The notes under the pieces: generated by a model
Databases searched by the model: none
Seen by the model: the letters and a program-made list of their open reading frames with translations, nothing else
What the model was told of the DNA's origin: nothing
Program-made: the position numbers and the translations under genes
Part shown: piece by piece, positions 27,931 through 38,500 of the stretch
Position numbering within the stretch: the first letter of the stretch is position 1
How the letters are laid out: each line of letters starts with the position of its first letter
Assembly: GCF_000364165.2 (NCBI RefSeq)
Contig: NZ_CP097810.1
Span: forward strand, 2,854,130 to 2,918,129
DNA length: 64,000 bases
Direction: 5' to 3'
DNA from: Clostridium sp. MD294
GTDB lineage: Bacteria; Bacillota; Clostridia; Lachnospirales; Anaerotignaceae

Positions 27931-28909
27931 TTTCGCCCTCATTTAATAAAATTTCTACAATATTATCTGCTGTCATGCCCTCTGCGATGCCCTCAAAATT
28001 TAAAAATATTCTGTGTCTAAGCACAGGTTTTGCTACCTCGTTAATATCTTTATAAGCAACATGATATCTACTGTCCAAAAGGGCGTATATTCTCGCTGTG
28101 GTAATAATCGCTTGTGCTCCACGAGGACTAGAACCATAACGCACATATTTTTTAACTTGTTCTGGTGCAAGAGCTTGTTCAGGGTGACTGTGTAATACCA
28201 AATCCATAGCATACTCTGCAACTGCTTTTGCGACAGGAACTTGCTGAGCAATTTCTCTCAATTCTAAAATTTCCTCACCACTACAAACTTTTTGTGCTTG
28301 TTTTTGTTCTGTACCAGTTGTCATTGTTACAATTTCATAGAGTTCTTCTTTATTTGGAAAGTCCACATTTAATTGAAACAAAAATCTATCCATTTGTGCT
28401 TCTGGTAAAGCATATGTTCCTTCCATTTCGAGAGGATTTTGTGTAGCAAGTACAAAAAAAGGTTTTGGCAAAATATAAGTAGTTCTACCTGCTGTAACTG
28501 TTTTTTCCTGCATAGCTTCTAATAAAGCACTTTGTGTTTTAGGGGTAGCTCTGTTAATTTCATCTGCAAGCAATAAATTTGTAAATATCGCACCTTTTTG
28601 AAACTGTAATATATTATTTCCTTCATTATCTTTTGTTAATATACTTGTACCAGTCACATCTGCGGGCATTAAATCAGGTGTAAACTGTATTCTTGAAAAT
28701 TCCAAATCAAGCACTTTTCCTATTGTTTTTACAAGTTGCGTTTTACCCAATCCAGGCAAACCTTCCAAAAGTACATTGCCACCAGCTATCATAGCAGTCA
28801 ACACATTTCTTATCAAACTTTTTTGTCCCACAATCACATTACTAATTTCATTTTCTATTTTTTCAAATTTTTGTTTAAACTCTTTTATTTTTATTTCATC
28901 TGCTTCCAT
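27914..28909 (-). CDS. MoxR-family AAA+ ATPase
   Basis: A 331-residue AAA+ ATPase of the MoxR branch. Walker A is GLPGLGKTQ (about residues 54-62), Walker B is LLADEINRA, and the sensor region ATQNPLEMEGTYALPEAQMDRF is typical. It likely remodels or activates a client protein together with the overlapping DUF58 gene. Start ATG is preceded by GAGGG. Confidence 0.94.
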   Translation of the reverse strand: MEADEIKIKEFKQKFEKIENEISNVIVGQKSLIRNVLTAMIAGGNVLLEGLPGLGKTQLVKTIGKVLDLEFSRIQFTPDLMPADVTGTSILTKDNEGNNILQFQKGAIFTNLLLADEINRATPKTQSALLEAMQEKTVTAGRTTYILPKPFFVLATQNPLEMEGTYALPEAQMDRFLFQLNVDFPNKEELYEIVTMTTGTEQKQAQKVCSGEEILELREIAQQVPVAKAVAEYAMDLVLHSHPEQALAPEQVKKYVRYGSSPRGAQAIITTARIYALLDSRYHVAYKDINEVAKPVLRHRIFLNFEGIAEGMTADNIVEILLNEGENGKSE

Positions 28910-29097
28910 TATAGTCCCTCTTTTCTTTTTTATACATTATAAAATGGCTTTTTATTTCCGTCAATGTTCTGCCAAAACCGTAATCATTTTTTTATAAAAT
29001 TGACAGAAATTTTTCAGAAATAAAATACTTTTCTTTTACATCATTTTGTAGTATCATAATATGATAGTTTTTTAAAATAATAGAAAGGAAAATATTT

Positions 29098-30024
29098 ATG
29101 GATAGTATGGATAGAACAACATCAACAAATTTCACAGTATTATTTATGTTTTTAAACCTATTATTTTGGACATTTGTGTGGGAGCCAGTAGCGAATACAC
29201 TTCACCTTTCTACATTATGTCAGCTAGCATTATTTCAAGTAATACTTTTTTTGCTACCCACAGTACTCTATTTATATTTTACAAAATCCTCTCCAAAACA
29301 AATACTTAGACTCAACCGCATCAGTATTAAAAACATTATACTGATTACTTTTATAGCCATCACAATACAGCCAGCTATGGCACTACTATCATTTTTATCA
29401 TCATTTTTGTTTAAAAATAACGTTTCAGCAACATTAACTGCAAATAGTAATTCCAACATTATACTGCTTTTAATATCACTAGCTATAGTACCAGCCATAT
29501 GTGAGGAATTTTTTTTCAGAGGGGTAGTATTTTATAATTTTCGCAATTTGCGTTTAAAAAAGGCGTGTTGTATCACAGGATTTTATTTTGCACTCATGCA
29601 CATGGATTTACAGCAAATGGCATACACATTTGTCATAGGGATATTTTTTTGTTTTCTGGTATATCGTACAGATAGCATATATTCCTCTATACTAGCACAT
29701 TTTGTTATAAATGGCAGTCAAACAATATACACCACAATACTAACACGTTTAAAAAAGCAGGGGACACTATCGGCGATATTGGATTTACTCACACCAAAAG
29801 GAGAGTTTCATTCCATCATAACGCTTTTTTTATTTTCTCTGCCATTTTTTATAGGATTTTTATGGATTTTCTGCAAAACAAATACTGCACCATCTGTACT
29901 AACAGAGCAAGGCTTTCCGGCGTACCGTCCTAATAGAAAATGTAAAGAAACGCCATACGATTTATTTTTCTATGCCACAATAGCGATATATGTCATTGCA
30001 GCGGTCACACCACTTTTATTTTAA
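29098..30024 (+). CDS. CPBP-family intramembrane glutamic protease
   Basis: A 308-residue membrane protein with about eight hydrophobic segments. The Rce1/CPBP active-site motifs are clear: EEFFFR (about residue 140), FYFALMH and HFVINGS. Members cleave or process membrane peptides and are often linked to bacteriocin immunity or surface-protein maturation. It is divergent from the MoxR gene and ends next to the first SLH gene. A role in surface-protein handling is only inferred from position. Confidence 0.88.
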   Translation: MDSMDRTTSTNFTVLFMFLNLLFWTFVWEPVANTLHLSTLCQLALFQVILFLLPTVLYLYFTKSSPKQILRLNRISIKNIILITFIAITIQPAMALLSFLSSFLFKNNVSATLTANSNSNIILLLISLAIVPAICEEFFFRGVVFYNFRNLRLKKACCITGFYFALMHMDLQQMAYTFVIGIFFCFLVYRTDSIYSSILAHFVINGSQTIYTTILTRLKKQGTLSAILDLLTPKGEFHSIITLFLFSLPFFIGFLWIFCKTNTAPSVLTEQGFPAYRPNRKCKETPYDLFFYATIAIYVIAAVTPLLF

Positions 30025-30049
30025 TAATAGAGTACTACATAATAAATTA

Positions 30050-30090
30050 AGAGAGAATTTTTCAAAAATGAAAAAGTTCTCTCTTTTTTT
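30050..30090 (+). terminator. Rho-independent terminator after the CPBP gene
   Basis: AGAGAGAA/TTCTCTCT stem followed by seven T. Confidence 0.85.
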
Positions 30091-30093
30091 GTA

Positions 30094-30133
30094 TATAAAA
30101 AACTCTGTTCTTAATTCAATAAGAACAGAGTTT
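30094..30133 (-). terminator. Rho-independent terminator of SLH gene A
   Basis: A 14-bp perfect stem (30100-30113 with 30120-30133) followed on the minus strand by six T. The same CTCTGTTCT stem ends genes B and C. Confidence 0.85.
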
Positions 30134-30371
30134 AAAAAATGAGTAATTGCCCTCTCCCTGTTGACAATGCAGGGAGCAGCAATAGGGCAATATACCCTTT
30201 TTTTGTAGCATTTGCTTCGGGACAATGCAAATGCTTTTAGCGTTCATAGATTTATATTATAGGGCAAAATCTATTACTTTATATCAACGTTTATTTTTTA
30301 TTAAGGACTTTTGTATCAATGTTTCACCGTTTGGACACGAGCCATTACAGTATGGCTTTATTATTCGTTTA
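30134..30371 (-). other. long conserved 3' untranslated region of SLH gene A
   Basis: About 240 bases between the stop codon and the terminator hold further hairpins, among them a CTCCCTG/CAGGGAG stem and an AGCATTTGC/GCAAATGCT stem. Parts of this region, such as TTTGCCCTAT and the CTCTGTTCT hairpin, recur after genes B and C, so the 3' regions are homologous. Confidence 0.6.
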
Positions 30372-33300
30372 TTATTGTGTAAAAGCTACTGTTGTTACTG
30401 CTAAACGTGTTTCACTTTCTTGGTCACCAACTACAGTTGCTATATAAAATGTGCCTGCTTGATTTGCTGTTGGTACTGTCAATGTTAATGTTCCACTTGC
30501 TACTTCTGCTGTTGCACCACTTACTTCACTTCCAGCTGTAGCTGCATCATATACTTTGTATGTTGCACCATCTACTGCTCCTGTTACTGTGTATGTTGCT
30601 TCTGTATCACTAGCACTTGTAAATGTAAAGCTTGCATTTTCTGTTTCAAGTACTGCTGGTTTCTGTGTTTCAAAAGCTACTGTTGTTACTGCTAAACGTG
30701 TTTCACTTTCTTGGTCACCAACTACAGTTGCTATATAAAATGTGCCTGCTTGATTTGCTGTTGGTACTGTCAATGTTAATGTTCCACTTGCTACTTCTGC
30801 TGTTGCACCACTTACTTCACTTCCAGCTGTAGCTGCATCATATACTTTGTATGTTGCACCATCTACTGCTCCTGTTACTGTGTATGTTGCTTCTGTATCA
30901 CTAGCACTTGTAAATGTAAAGCTTGCATTTTCTGTTTCAAGTACTGCTGGTTTCTGTGTTCCAAAAGCTACTGTTGTTACTGCTAAACGTGTTTCACTTT
31001 CTTGGTCACCAACTACAGTTGCTATATAAAATGTGCCTGCTTGATTTGCTGTTGGTACTGTCAATGTTAATGTTCCACTTGCTACTTCTGCTGTTGCACC
31101 ACTTACTTCACTTCCAGCTGTAGCTGCATCATATACTTTATATGTTGCACCATCCACTGCTCCTGTTACTGTGTATGTTGCTTCTGTATCACTAGCACTT
31201 GTAAATGTAAAGCTTGCATTTTCTGTTTCAAGTACTGCTGGTTTCTGTGTTCCAAAAGCTACTGTTGTTACTGCTAAACGTGTTTCACTTTCTTGGTCAC
31301 CAACTACAGTTGCTATATAAAATGTGCCTGCTTGATTTGCTGTTGGTACTGTCAATGTTAATGTTCCACTTGCTACTTCTGCTGTTGCACCACTTACTTC
31401 ACTTCCAGCTGTAGCTGCATCATATACTTTATATGTTGCACCATCTACTGCTCCTGTTACTGTGTATGTTGCTTCTGTATCACTAGCACTTGTAAATGTA
31501 AAGCTTGTATTTGTTGCTTGAAGTGCTGCTGGTTTTGCTGCTGTTACAGTAATTGTTACTGCATTACTTTCTTTAGCAGAACCACCATTTGCTGCTGTAG
31601 CTTTTACTGTAATTGCAGTATCTTTTGCTACTGTGTTAGCTACAGTCAATAAACCTTCTTCTGAAATTTCAACGCCAGCAATAGGATTACCTTGAGCATC
31701 TTTTGCTGTCCATGTTACAGTTTTATCTGTAGGTTCTGCTGGTGTTAATGTTGCTGTAAATTGTAATTCTTTTCCTGCTTCTATTGTTCCTGCATTGGCA
31801 TTTACTCCAGGTGCTGAAATCTCAACACTCTGTACTTCTATTACAGCTGCTACTGGAACTGTTGCTTCTGACGCAACTGCTGCTCCATCTGTAACTGTTT
31901 CTCCACCTTTTTTCAAGTTGAATGTACCATTTACTGTTGCATCGCCACCTGCTGCTAAACCTTCTGCTGGGAAGTTTGTTGCTGTAAATACTACTTCCCA
32001 ACCAGTTTTATCTGTTACTGCGTCATTAACTGCTGCAAGTGCTGCTGTTTCAATAGCTTCCACTACTTTAGCTTCATCTTTTGCATCAGCTGCTGAAATT
32101 TCTTCTGTTGTTACTGTTGCAAGTGCTCCTTTTGCTGCTGTAATATCTTCTGTACTTGCTGCTGCTGTTACAGTTACTTCTGCACTACCAAATTTTGTAT
32201 CATCTACTGTTGATGTAGCTGTTACTGTTACTTTAGCAACTGTTGAGTCTTGTGCTACTGTTAATGTAGGAGTTGTTGTTGTATCAAATTTGTATGTAGT
32301 ATTACCTTCGTCTACTGTTGCACCTTGTGCGTCTACTGCTACTGCTGTCCAATTTACTGTATCTGCTGCACCACCTGTTACTACTACCTCTGCATCAAAT
32401 GTTACTGCAGTTGTTCCATTTGCTAAAATGCTGTTTGAAGATGCTGTTACTGTTACAGATGTAACGCCATCTACTTCTCCACTACCTTCTCCAACTGCTA
32501 CTTTTGCACTACCAGATTTTGTTTTATCTACTGTAGATGTAGCTGTTGCTGTAAATTCATCACCTGCTACTGCACCTTCTGGTATTGTTAATGTTAATGT
32601 ACCTGCTGTTTCATCAACTGTATAATTTTCAGCATCTACTGCTGCACCAGCTTTATCTGTTACAGCCCATGTTACTGTTGTAGCTGTGCCTTCTGTAGCA
32701 ACTACTTTTGCTGTAAATGTAATTTTATCACCTGCTACTGCACCTGTTTCTTTGCTAGCTGTTACTGTTACACTTGTTACGCTTGCTTCTGTGCCTGGTT
32801 CATCTGGTGTTACAGGTGTATCAGGTTCAACTGGTTTATCAGATACATCAGGGATATTATCACCAGAATTAGAAGTATCTATAGTACTCTTGTCTGTAGC
32901 TTCAATTTTATTTACAGTACCTTCACCTGTAACTTCTGAGCCTTTAGCTGTAGATGTAGATGTAATTGTATCCACTTTAGCATCTGCAGCAACATCTACT
33001 TTAGCTGTAGCTGTGTCAGAAAGTTCTACTTTTCCTACTGTAGCACTATCTTTTACAGCAACGTCAGCACTTGCACTATCGCTTACTTTTACATTGTCCA
33101 CTGTAGCGTTTCCGTTTACAGCAACACTTGCTTCTACACTACCATTTACTTCTACATTTTCTAAGCTTGCACCATTTCTTACAGCGATGTCTGTGCTACC
33201 TTCGCCATTCAATACGATGTTTTTTGCATCGCCTGTTACATTCACTTTGTTAACGCCTTCTGCATTTTCTGCAACTTCAAGGCTTGCCTCTTTACCTAAT

Positions 33301-34511
33301 TCCACTGTGCCTACACTTGCACCTTCTGCTACTTCCAATGGAGCAGTTGCTTCAGCACTGTCTATAGTAAAGTTTTTGATTGCAGTTGCAAATTTCGCTA
33401 CAACAGTTGCAGCTAATTTTCTTGGAGTGCTTGTTGTGATTACTACTTGAGAACTTGGGACATTGTTTTCTACTACTGTAATAATACCACTTACACTTGT
33501 TTTTCCTTCAAAGAAAATGTTGATTTTTGCAGTATATGCTGCAGCTACTGCCACATCACTATCAGCATAAGCACTTGCTACTACTGCATCGCTTTGTACT
33601 TTAATATCAACATCACCTTTAAATCTAATGTCATTTAATTTCAAGCCGTTGTCTGGATAAATTGTTGTAGTACCTGTCAATGTTTTACCTTCGTAGTCAT
33701 CTGCATCAGATTGAGAACGAATAGTTACATTGTGTGTTTTTTTGTCTTTGTCGCTAGAGCTGGAAGAGCTAGAACCTTTGCTGCTTCCGCCGCCGCCACC
33801 GCCGCTAGTCCATACCATGTTACCAGCGTCAGCTGTTCTGTTGTCTTCTGTGCTAGTGTTATCTCTATCAGTTGTGTCAATTTCACCTGATGGTGTAGTT
33901 GTTGTGCTGCCGCCACCTAATACTCTATCTAATGTAGAAACAGCTTCTGCTCTTGTCATGCCTTTGCTACCACCAAAGCTACCATCAGGGTAACCGCTTA
34001 AGTAACCTGCTGCAACTGCTGCTCCTACTGCACCTTTTGCCCATGCTGGAATTTGTGCTGCATCTGTAAAGTTATTTGCTGCTGCTTCATTTGATGTTAA
34101 ACCTTTTGCATTGCAAATAAATACTGCTGCTTGCATTCTTGTTACTGTTTCGCCTGGTCTGAATGTACCATCTTCGAAACCACTTGCTACTCTACCACCT
34201 ACTGCTTTTGCTACATCAGCATAGAACCAATCACTTTCTTTTACATCGCTAAAGTTAATAGATGCACTAGAAGTAAATGCTGTTGGTGCTGCACTATTTA
34301 ACAATCTTACAAACTCTGCTCTTGTAATTGCTCTGTCTGGTTTGAATGTGCCGTCTTCATAACCGCCAATTCTACCCTCATTTTGCCATTTTGTAATTGT
34401 AAACTCTGCCCAGTGGCCAAAAATGTCATTAGATGCTCCAAATACAGGAGCTACACTGCTTACTGTCATAGCTGTTGACAGCAAAAATGCTACTGCTTGA
34501 TACTTCTTCAT
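30372..34511 (-). CDS. SLH surface protein A with Ig-like domains and four C-terminal repeats
   Basis: A 1379-residue exported protein expected to bind the cell wall non-covalently and form part of an S-layer or long surface fibre. A signal peptide (cleavage near residue 26) is followed by three SLH domains (about 28-195), a Gly/Ser-rich linker (about 235-255), a repetitive Val/Ala stalk with likely beta-helix character (about 380-560), several Ig-like Big domains (about 570-990) and four 97-residue repeats at the C-terminus. There is no sortase motif. AAGGAGG precedes the ATG. Its promoter lies in an invertible-type segment (34621-34798) now facing the gene, so it should be expressed. Confidence 0.92.
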   Translation of the reverse strand: MKKYQAVAFLLSTAMTVSSVAPVFGASNDIFGHWAEFTITKWQNEGRIGGYEDGTFKPDRAITRAEFVRLLNSAAPTAFTSSASINFSDVKESDWFYADVAKAVGGRVASGFEDGTFRPGETVTRMQAAVFICNAKGLTSNEAAANNFTDAAQIPAWAKGAVGAAVAAGYLSGYPDGSFGGSKGMTRAEAVSTLDRVLGGGSTTTTPSGEIDTTDRDNTSTEDNRTADAGNMVWTSGGGGGGSSKGSSSSSSSDKDKKTHNVTIRSQSDADDYEGKTLTGTTTIYPDNGLKLNDIRFKGDVDIKVQSDAVVASAYADSDVAVAAAYTAKINIFFEGKTSVSGIITVVENNVPSSQVVITTSTPRKLAATVVAKFATAIKNFTIDSAEATAPLEVAEGASVGTVELGKEASLEVAENAEGVNKVNVTGDAKNIVLNGEGSTDIAVRNGASLENVEVNGSVEASVAVNGNATVDNVKVSDSASADVAVKDSATVGKVELSDTATAKVDVAADAKVDTITSTSTAKGSEVTGEGTVNKIEATDKSTIDTSNSGDNIPDVSDKPVEPDTPVTPDEPGTEASVTSVTVTASKETGAVAGDKITFTAKVVATEGTATTVTWAVTDKAGAAVDAENYTVDETAGTLTLTIPEGAVAGDEFTATATSTVDKTKSGSAKVAVGEGSGEVDGVTSVTVTASSNSILANGTTAVTFDAEVVVTGGAADTVNWTAVAVDAQGATVDEGNTTYKFDTTTTPTLTVAQDSTVAKVTVTATSTVDDTKFGSAEVTVTAAASTEDITAAKGALATVTTEEISAADAKDEAKVVEAIETAALAAVNDAVTDKTGWEVVFTATNFPAEGLAAGGDATVNGTFNLKKGGETVTDGAAVASEATVPVAAVIEVQSVEISAPGVNANAGTIEAGKELQFTATLTPAEPTDKTVTWTAKDAQGNPIAGVEISEEGLLTVANTVAKDTAITVKATAANGGSAKESNAVTITVTAAKPAALQATNTSFTFTSASDTEATYTVTGAVDGATYKVYDAATAGSEVSGATAEVASGTLTLTVPTANQAGTFYIATVVGDQESETRLAVTTVAFGTQKPAVLETENASFTFTSASDTEATYTVTGAVDGATYKVYDAATAGSEVSGATAEVASGTLTLTVPTANQAGTFYIATVVGDQESETRLAVTTVAFGTQKPAVLETENASFTFTSASDTEATYTVTGAVDGATYKVYDAATAGSEVSGATAEVASGTLTLTVPTANQAGTFYIATVVGDQESETRLAVTTVAFETQKPAVLETENASFTFTSASDTEATYTVTGAVDGATYKVYDAATAGSEVSGATAEVASGTLTLTVPTANQAGTFYIATVVGDQESETRLAVTTVAFTQ
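30381..31544 (-). repeat. four nearly identical 291-bp tandem repeats in SLH gene A
   Basis: Repeat starts are at 30381, 30672, 30963 and 31254. Each unit encodes 97 residues of an Ig-like module, in frame. The copies differ at only a handful of bases, so copy number can change by recombination without breaking the frame. The most upstream copy differs most at its boundary with the preceding domain. Confidence 0.95.
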
Positions 34512-34620
34512 TTCTAAAATTCCTCCTTACAATATGTAAAATTAATTTCGGAACGAGGCTCTCTCATTTTTTTCAGAAGCTCCACCTTCCCATTTGTTGC
34601 CTAAAAATCTATAATATTAA

Positions 34621-34798
34621 TTTGTCCCAAAAGGTATACCTTTTTAAAAAGTTTGCCGCATTTCCAAAAAGATACATTTGTTATAGATTTTTATGCCTTT
34701 ACTATAACACAATTTGTTCGAATTGTCCAAGAAAATTTTTAAAAATATACTAAAAGTGAAAAAAATCTATTTCTTCAAAAAGCATACTTTTTGACAAA
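34621..34798 (-). promoter_or_regulatory. invertible-type promoter segment of SLH gene A, ON orientation
   Basis: Imperfect inverted repeats at about 34621-34650 and 34775-34798 share TTGTC and an AAAAGTATRC-TTTTT core. Inside, on the minus strand, are TGGACA (34724-34729), a 17-bp spacer and TATAGT (34701-34706), pointing at gene A. The gene-proximal arm carries the extra CC (TTTTGGGACAA), as at B and C. The orientation relative to the gene equals that at C and is opposite to that at B. Confidence 0.85.
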
Positions 34799-35297
34799 TT
34801 TGCTGCTTCTAGATATACGAATTTACCTATTTTTTAATGCTTTTTTCTATTCTATTTTTCAAAAATTTAAATTATTTTATCACTTTTTTTCAAAAAATCG
34901 TTTATTTTAACTATTATTTTTCTTAAGTTAATATAGTCAATGTTATACTTCATTGTAAATTCAACATTCTTAGAAAAGTTACTCTTTTTACCATCCAAAA
35001 AAATTTTGTTTAAATTGCACAAAAATTTTTGCCATATTTTACAAAAAAAAGATAGCTTACAATTAAGAATACAAATTTTATCCAAAAATGAAAGCTATTG
35101 AAAATTTAATATATACTTATGAAATAATTATACAAATTTACATAAAAATAGTATTAATTAGGGAATATAAAAATTAGAAAAAATCCTGTTATATAAAGGT
35201 AAAAATAGATTTTAGTAAAATTAAAGAAAAAAGTAAAATTTTGAATTAAAAAATGATATGAAAAAATATAGAAATTTTGGTAAATTACATGGCATAA
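34799..35297. other. AT-rich spacer between the divergent SLH genes A and B
   Basis: Roughly 500 very AT-rich bases between two invertible promoter segments. I see no credible gene, strong terminator or RNA fold. The promoter in the B segment presently reads leftward through this spacer toward gene A. Confidence 0.5.
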
Positions 35298-35474
35298 ATT
35301 GTCAAAAAGTATGCTTTTTGAGAAATTTGCCGTGTTTCCAAAAAGATACATTTGTTATAAATTTTTATTCCTTTACTATAACACAATTTATTTAAAATGT
35401 CCAAGAAAATTTTTAAAAATTTGCAAAAAGTGAAAAAAACTTATTTTTCCAAAAAGCATACCTTTTGGGACAAT
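35298..35474 (-). promoter_or_regulatory. invertible-type promoter segment of SLH gene B, OFF orientation
   Basis: A 177-bp segment bounded by inverted repeats 35298-35322 and 35447-35474 (ATTGTC plus an AAAAGTATGCTTTTTG-like core). The promoter inside (TGGACA at 35398-35403, 17-bp spacer, TATAGT at 35375-35380) reads on the minus strand, away from gene B, which starts at 35501. Reversing the interior gives a close match to the segment before gene C. Only 26 bases separate the right arm from the start codon, which leaves no room for another promoter. Confidence 0.85.
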
Positions 35475-35500
35475 AAAATTATTAAGGAGGAGTTTAAGAA

Positions 35501-38500
35501 ATGAAAAAGTATCAAGCAGTAGCATTTTTATTGTCAACAGCAATGACAGTAAGCAGTGTAGCTCCTGTATTTGGAGCATCTAATGACATTTTTGGCCACT
35601 GGGCAGAATTTACAATTACAAAATGGCAAAATGAAGGTAGAATTGGCGGTTATGAAGACGGCACATTCAAACCAGACAGAGCAATTACAAGAGCAGAATT
35701 TGTAAGATTGTTAAATAGTGCAGCACCAACAGCATTTACTTCTAGTGCATCTATTAACTTTAGCGATGTAAAAGAAAGTGACTGGTTCTATGCTGATGTA
35801 GCAAAAGCAGTAGGTGGTAGAGTAGCAAGTGGTTTCGAAGATGGTACATTCAGACCAGGCGAAACAGTAACAAGAATGCAAGCAGCAGTATTTATTTGCA
35901 ATGCAAAAGGTTTAACACCAAATGAAGCAGCAGCAAATAACTTTACAGATGCAGCTTCTATACCAGCATGGGCAAAAGGTGCAGTAGGAGCAGCAGTTGC
36001 AGCAGGTTACTTAAGCGGTTACCCTGATGGTAGCTTTGGTGGTAGCAAAGGCATGACAAGAGCAGAAGCTGTTTCTACATTAGATAGAGTATTAGGTGGT
36101 GGCAGCACAACAACTACACCATCAGGTGAAATTGACACAACTGATAGAGATAACACTAGCACAGAAGATAACAGAACAGCTGACGCTGGTAACATGGTAT
36201 GGGCTAGCGGCGGTGGCGGCGGCGGAAGCAGCAAAGGTTCTAGCTCTTCTAGCTCTAGCGACGACAAAAAAACACATAATATAACTATTCGTTCTCAAAA
36301 AGAAGCAAATGACTACAGCGGCAAAACATTGACAGGTACTACAGCAATTTATGTTGATGGTAGTGGTATTGATTTGCAAGATATTAAATTCAAAGGCGAT
36401 GTTGATATTTATGCAGATGATACAGCAACAGCAGCAGCTTACATAGGAGAAGATACTGCAGTAGCAGCAGCAAGTAGTACAGTTGATATTTATTTTGAGG
36501 GTAAAACAAGTGTAAGCGGACAAATCACAGTAATTAGAAACAACGTAGCAGGTGCAGACAAAGTGGTTATCAGAACACGTACACCAAGAGCATTGAGTGC
36601 ATCTGTATTAGCAAAAGTAGCAACAAAAATTGTTGGTTTTGAACTGAATAAAGTAGAAGCACAAGCACCTGTTGAAATTGCAGAAGGAGCAAAAGTAAAT
36701 ACAGTAGAAGCTGGAGATAATGCTGTTGTAGAAGTAGCAGCAGATGCTTCTGTTGATAAAGTAGATGTAACAGGTGACGCAAAAGACATCGTATTGAATG
36801 GCGAAGGTAGTACAGACATCGCTGTAAGAAATGGTGCAAGCTTAGAAAATGTAGAAGTAAATGGTAGTGTAGAAGCAAATATTGTTGTAAACGGAAATGC
36901 TACAGTGGACAATGTAAAAGTAAGCGATAGTGCAAGTGCTGACGTTGCTGTAAAAGATAGTGCTGCAGTAGGAAAAGTAGAACTCAGTGATACAGCAACA
37001 GCAAAAGTTGATGTTGCACCAGATGCAAAAGTAGATACTATTACATCTTCTTCTACAGCAAAAGGTTCAGAAGTTACAGGTGAAGGTACTGTAAATAAAA
37101 TTGAGGCTACAGTACCTGGTACAATAGACACATCTAATGCTGGAGAAAATGTACCTGATGTAGAACAGAAAGAAGAAGAACCATCTACACCAGCAACAGT
37201 AACAATTACAGCAGCAGATGTAAAAGGAATAACATTAGATACACCAGTAGCAGGTGGAGATGCTAAATTAAAAGGAGTACCTACAGGTGTAAAACAGTCA
37301 GGAACAACATGGACAGCTGCAAGCACAGCAGCAACAGTAGCTGAAGGTGATGATACAACACCACCATCAACTGAAGGTGGTGACGGAAATGAAGGCACAA
37401 CACCACCAACCGAAGATGGCAACGGAAATGAAGACACAACACCTACAACAAAACAATACACAGCTGCAATTACATTAACACCAGAAACAGGTTATGTTTT
37501 TGATGAAACAATCACAGCAACAGACTTTGCTGGTTTAGTAGATGCTATAGAGGGTAACATATCCATAAGTGCTACAGAAATTAAATTTACTGTAAAAGCA
37601 GATATAGCAGGTAGTGGCACTACAGACCCAGAACCAACACCAGAACAACCAACTATTACAATCGAAAAACTTACTGATTTTGATTTAAACAGTTGGGCTG
37701 CAGAAAATAATACTGTAACAGTCAATGCAACAACAACTAATATTGATAATGGTGGAGAAGTTACTTGGAGTGTAACAGGTGGTGCTGAAGGTACTAAATT
37801 TGCAACAGAAAAAAGCACAGTTACAAGTAATGCTACTTCTAATACATTAACAATAGCTGAAGGGGAAACACCAAAAACATTAACTATAGAAGCTTCTTAT
37901 GATGGTAAAAAATTAGAAGAAACAACACTTGTTTTGAAAAAAGAATTTAAAGGTGCTACAGCTGCAGCTGAGCAAGTTGAAATAAGTGGAGCAGTTGGTC
38001 AAAGCCTTCCTGCTGACCAAAAAATTACTGTTACATTAGCAAAACCTACTGACGCAGGAGCAGATGCAGCAGAACCTAAATTTAAAGCAGTTGATGCAAC
38101 TGAAGCTACAAGTTGGATTGCAGGATTGCCAGACGGTATTACTGCTACTGCAGCAGCTATTGCAGAAAATACTAATTCAGTTAAATTTACATTAGCAGGA
38201 ACACCAACTACTAAAACCGGTAATGTAGCAATTACAATACCTGCAAAATGGATTGTTGGTCAAGAAGATACATCAGAAACAATTACAGCAGATACATCAA
38301 AGGTAACATTTAATATTGATGATGGTGAAATAGCAGCAACTGAAATAACTGCATTACCTGGAACAGCTGATATGAAAGCTGGAGCAACATTTGCAGACTT
38401 AGAAGCAAAAATAACAGCTAAAACTGGTGATGATGTACATTATACAAAAGGTGATATAACATGGTGGTATAAAGATACTGGTGTTAGTGGTGATTATGTA

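Noticed and set aside
30381-31544. Tandem repeats considered as a CRISPR array
   Set aside because: The units are 291 bp with no spacers and code in frame for a protein module.
31795-33450. Large plus-strand open frames opposite SLH gene A (and similar ones opposite B and C)
   Set aside because: They are mirror frames of low-complexity Ala/Val/Thr-rich coding sequence with no ribosome binding site and no family likeness.
34867-35351. Short minus-strand frames in the spacer between SLH genes A and B
   Set aside because: Very AT-rich, no ribosome binding site; one runs into the invertible segment.
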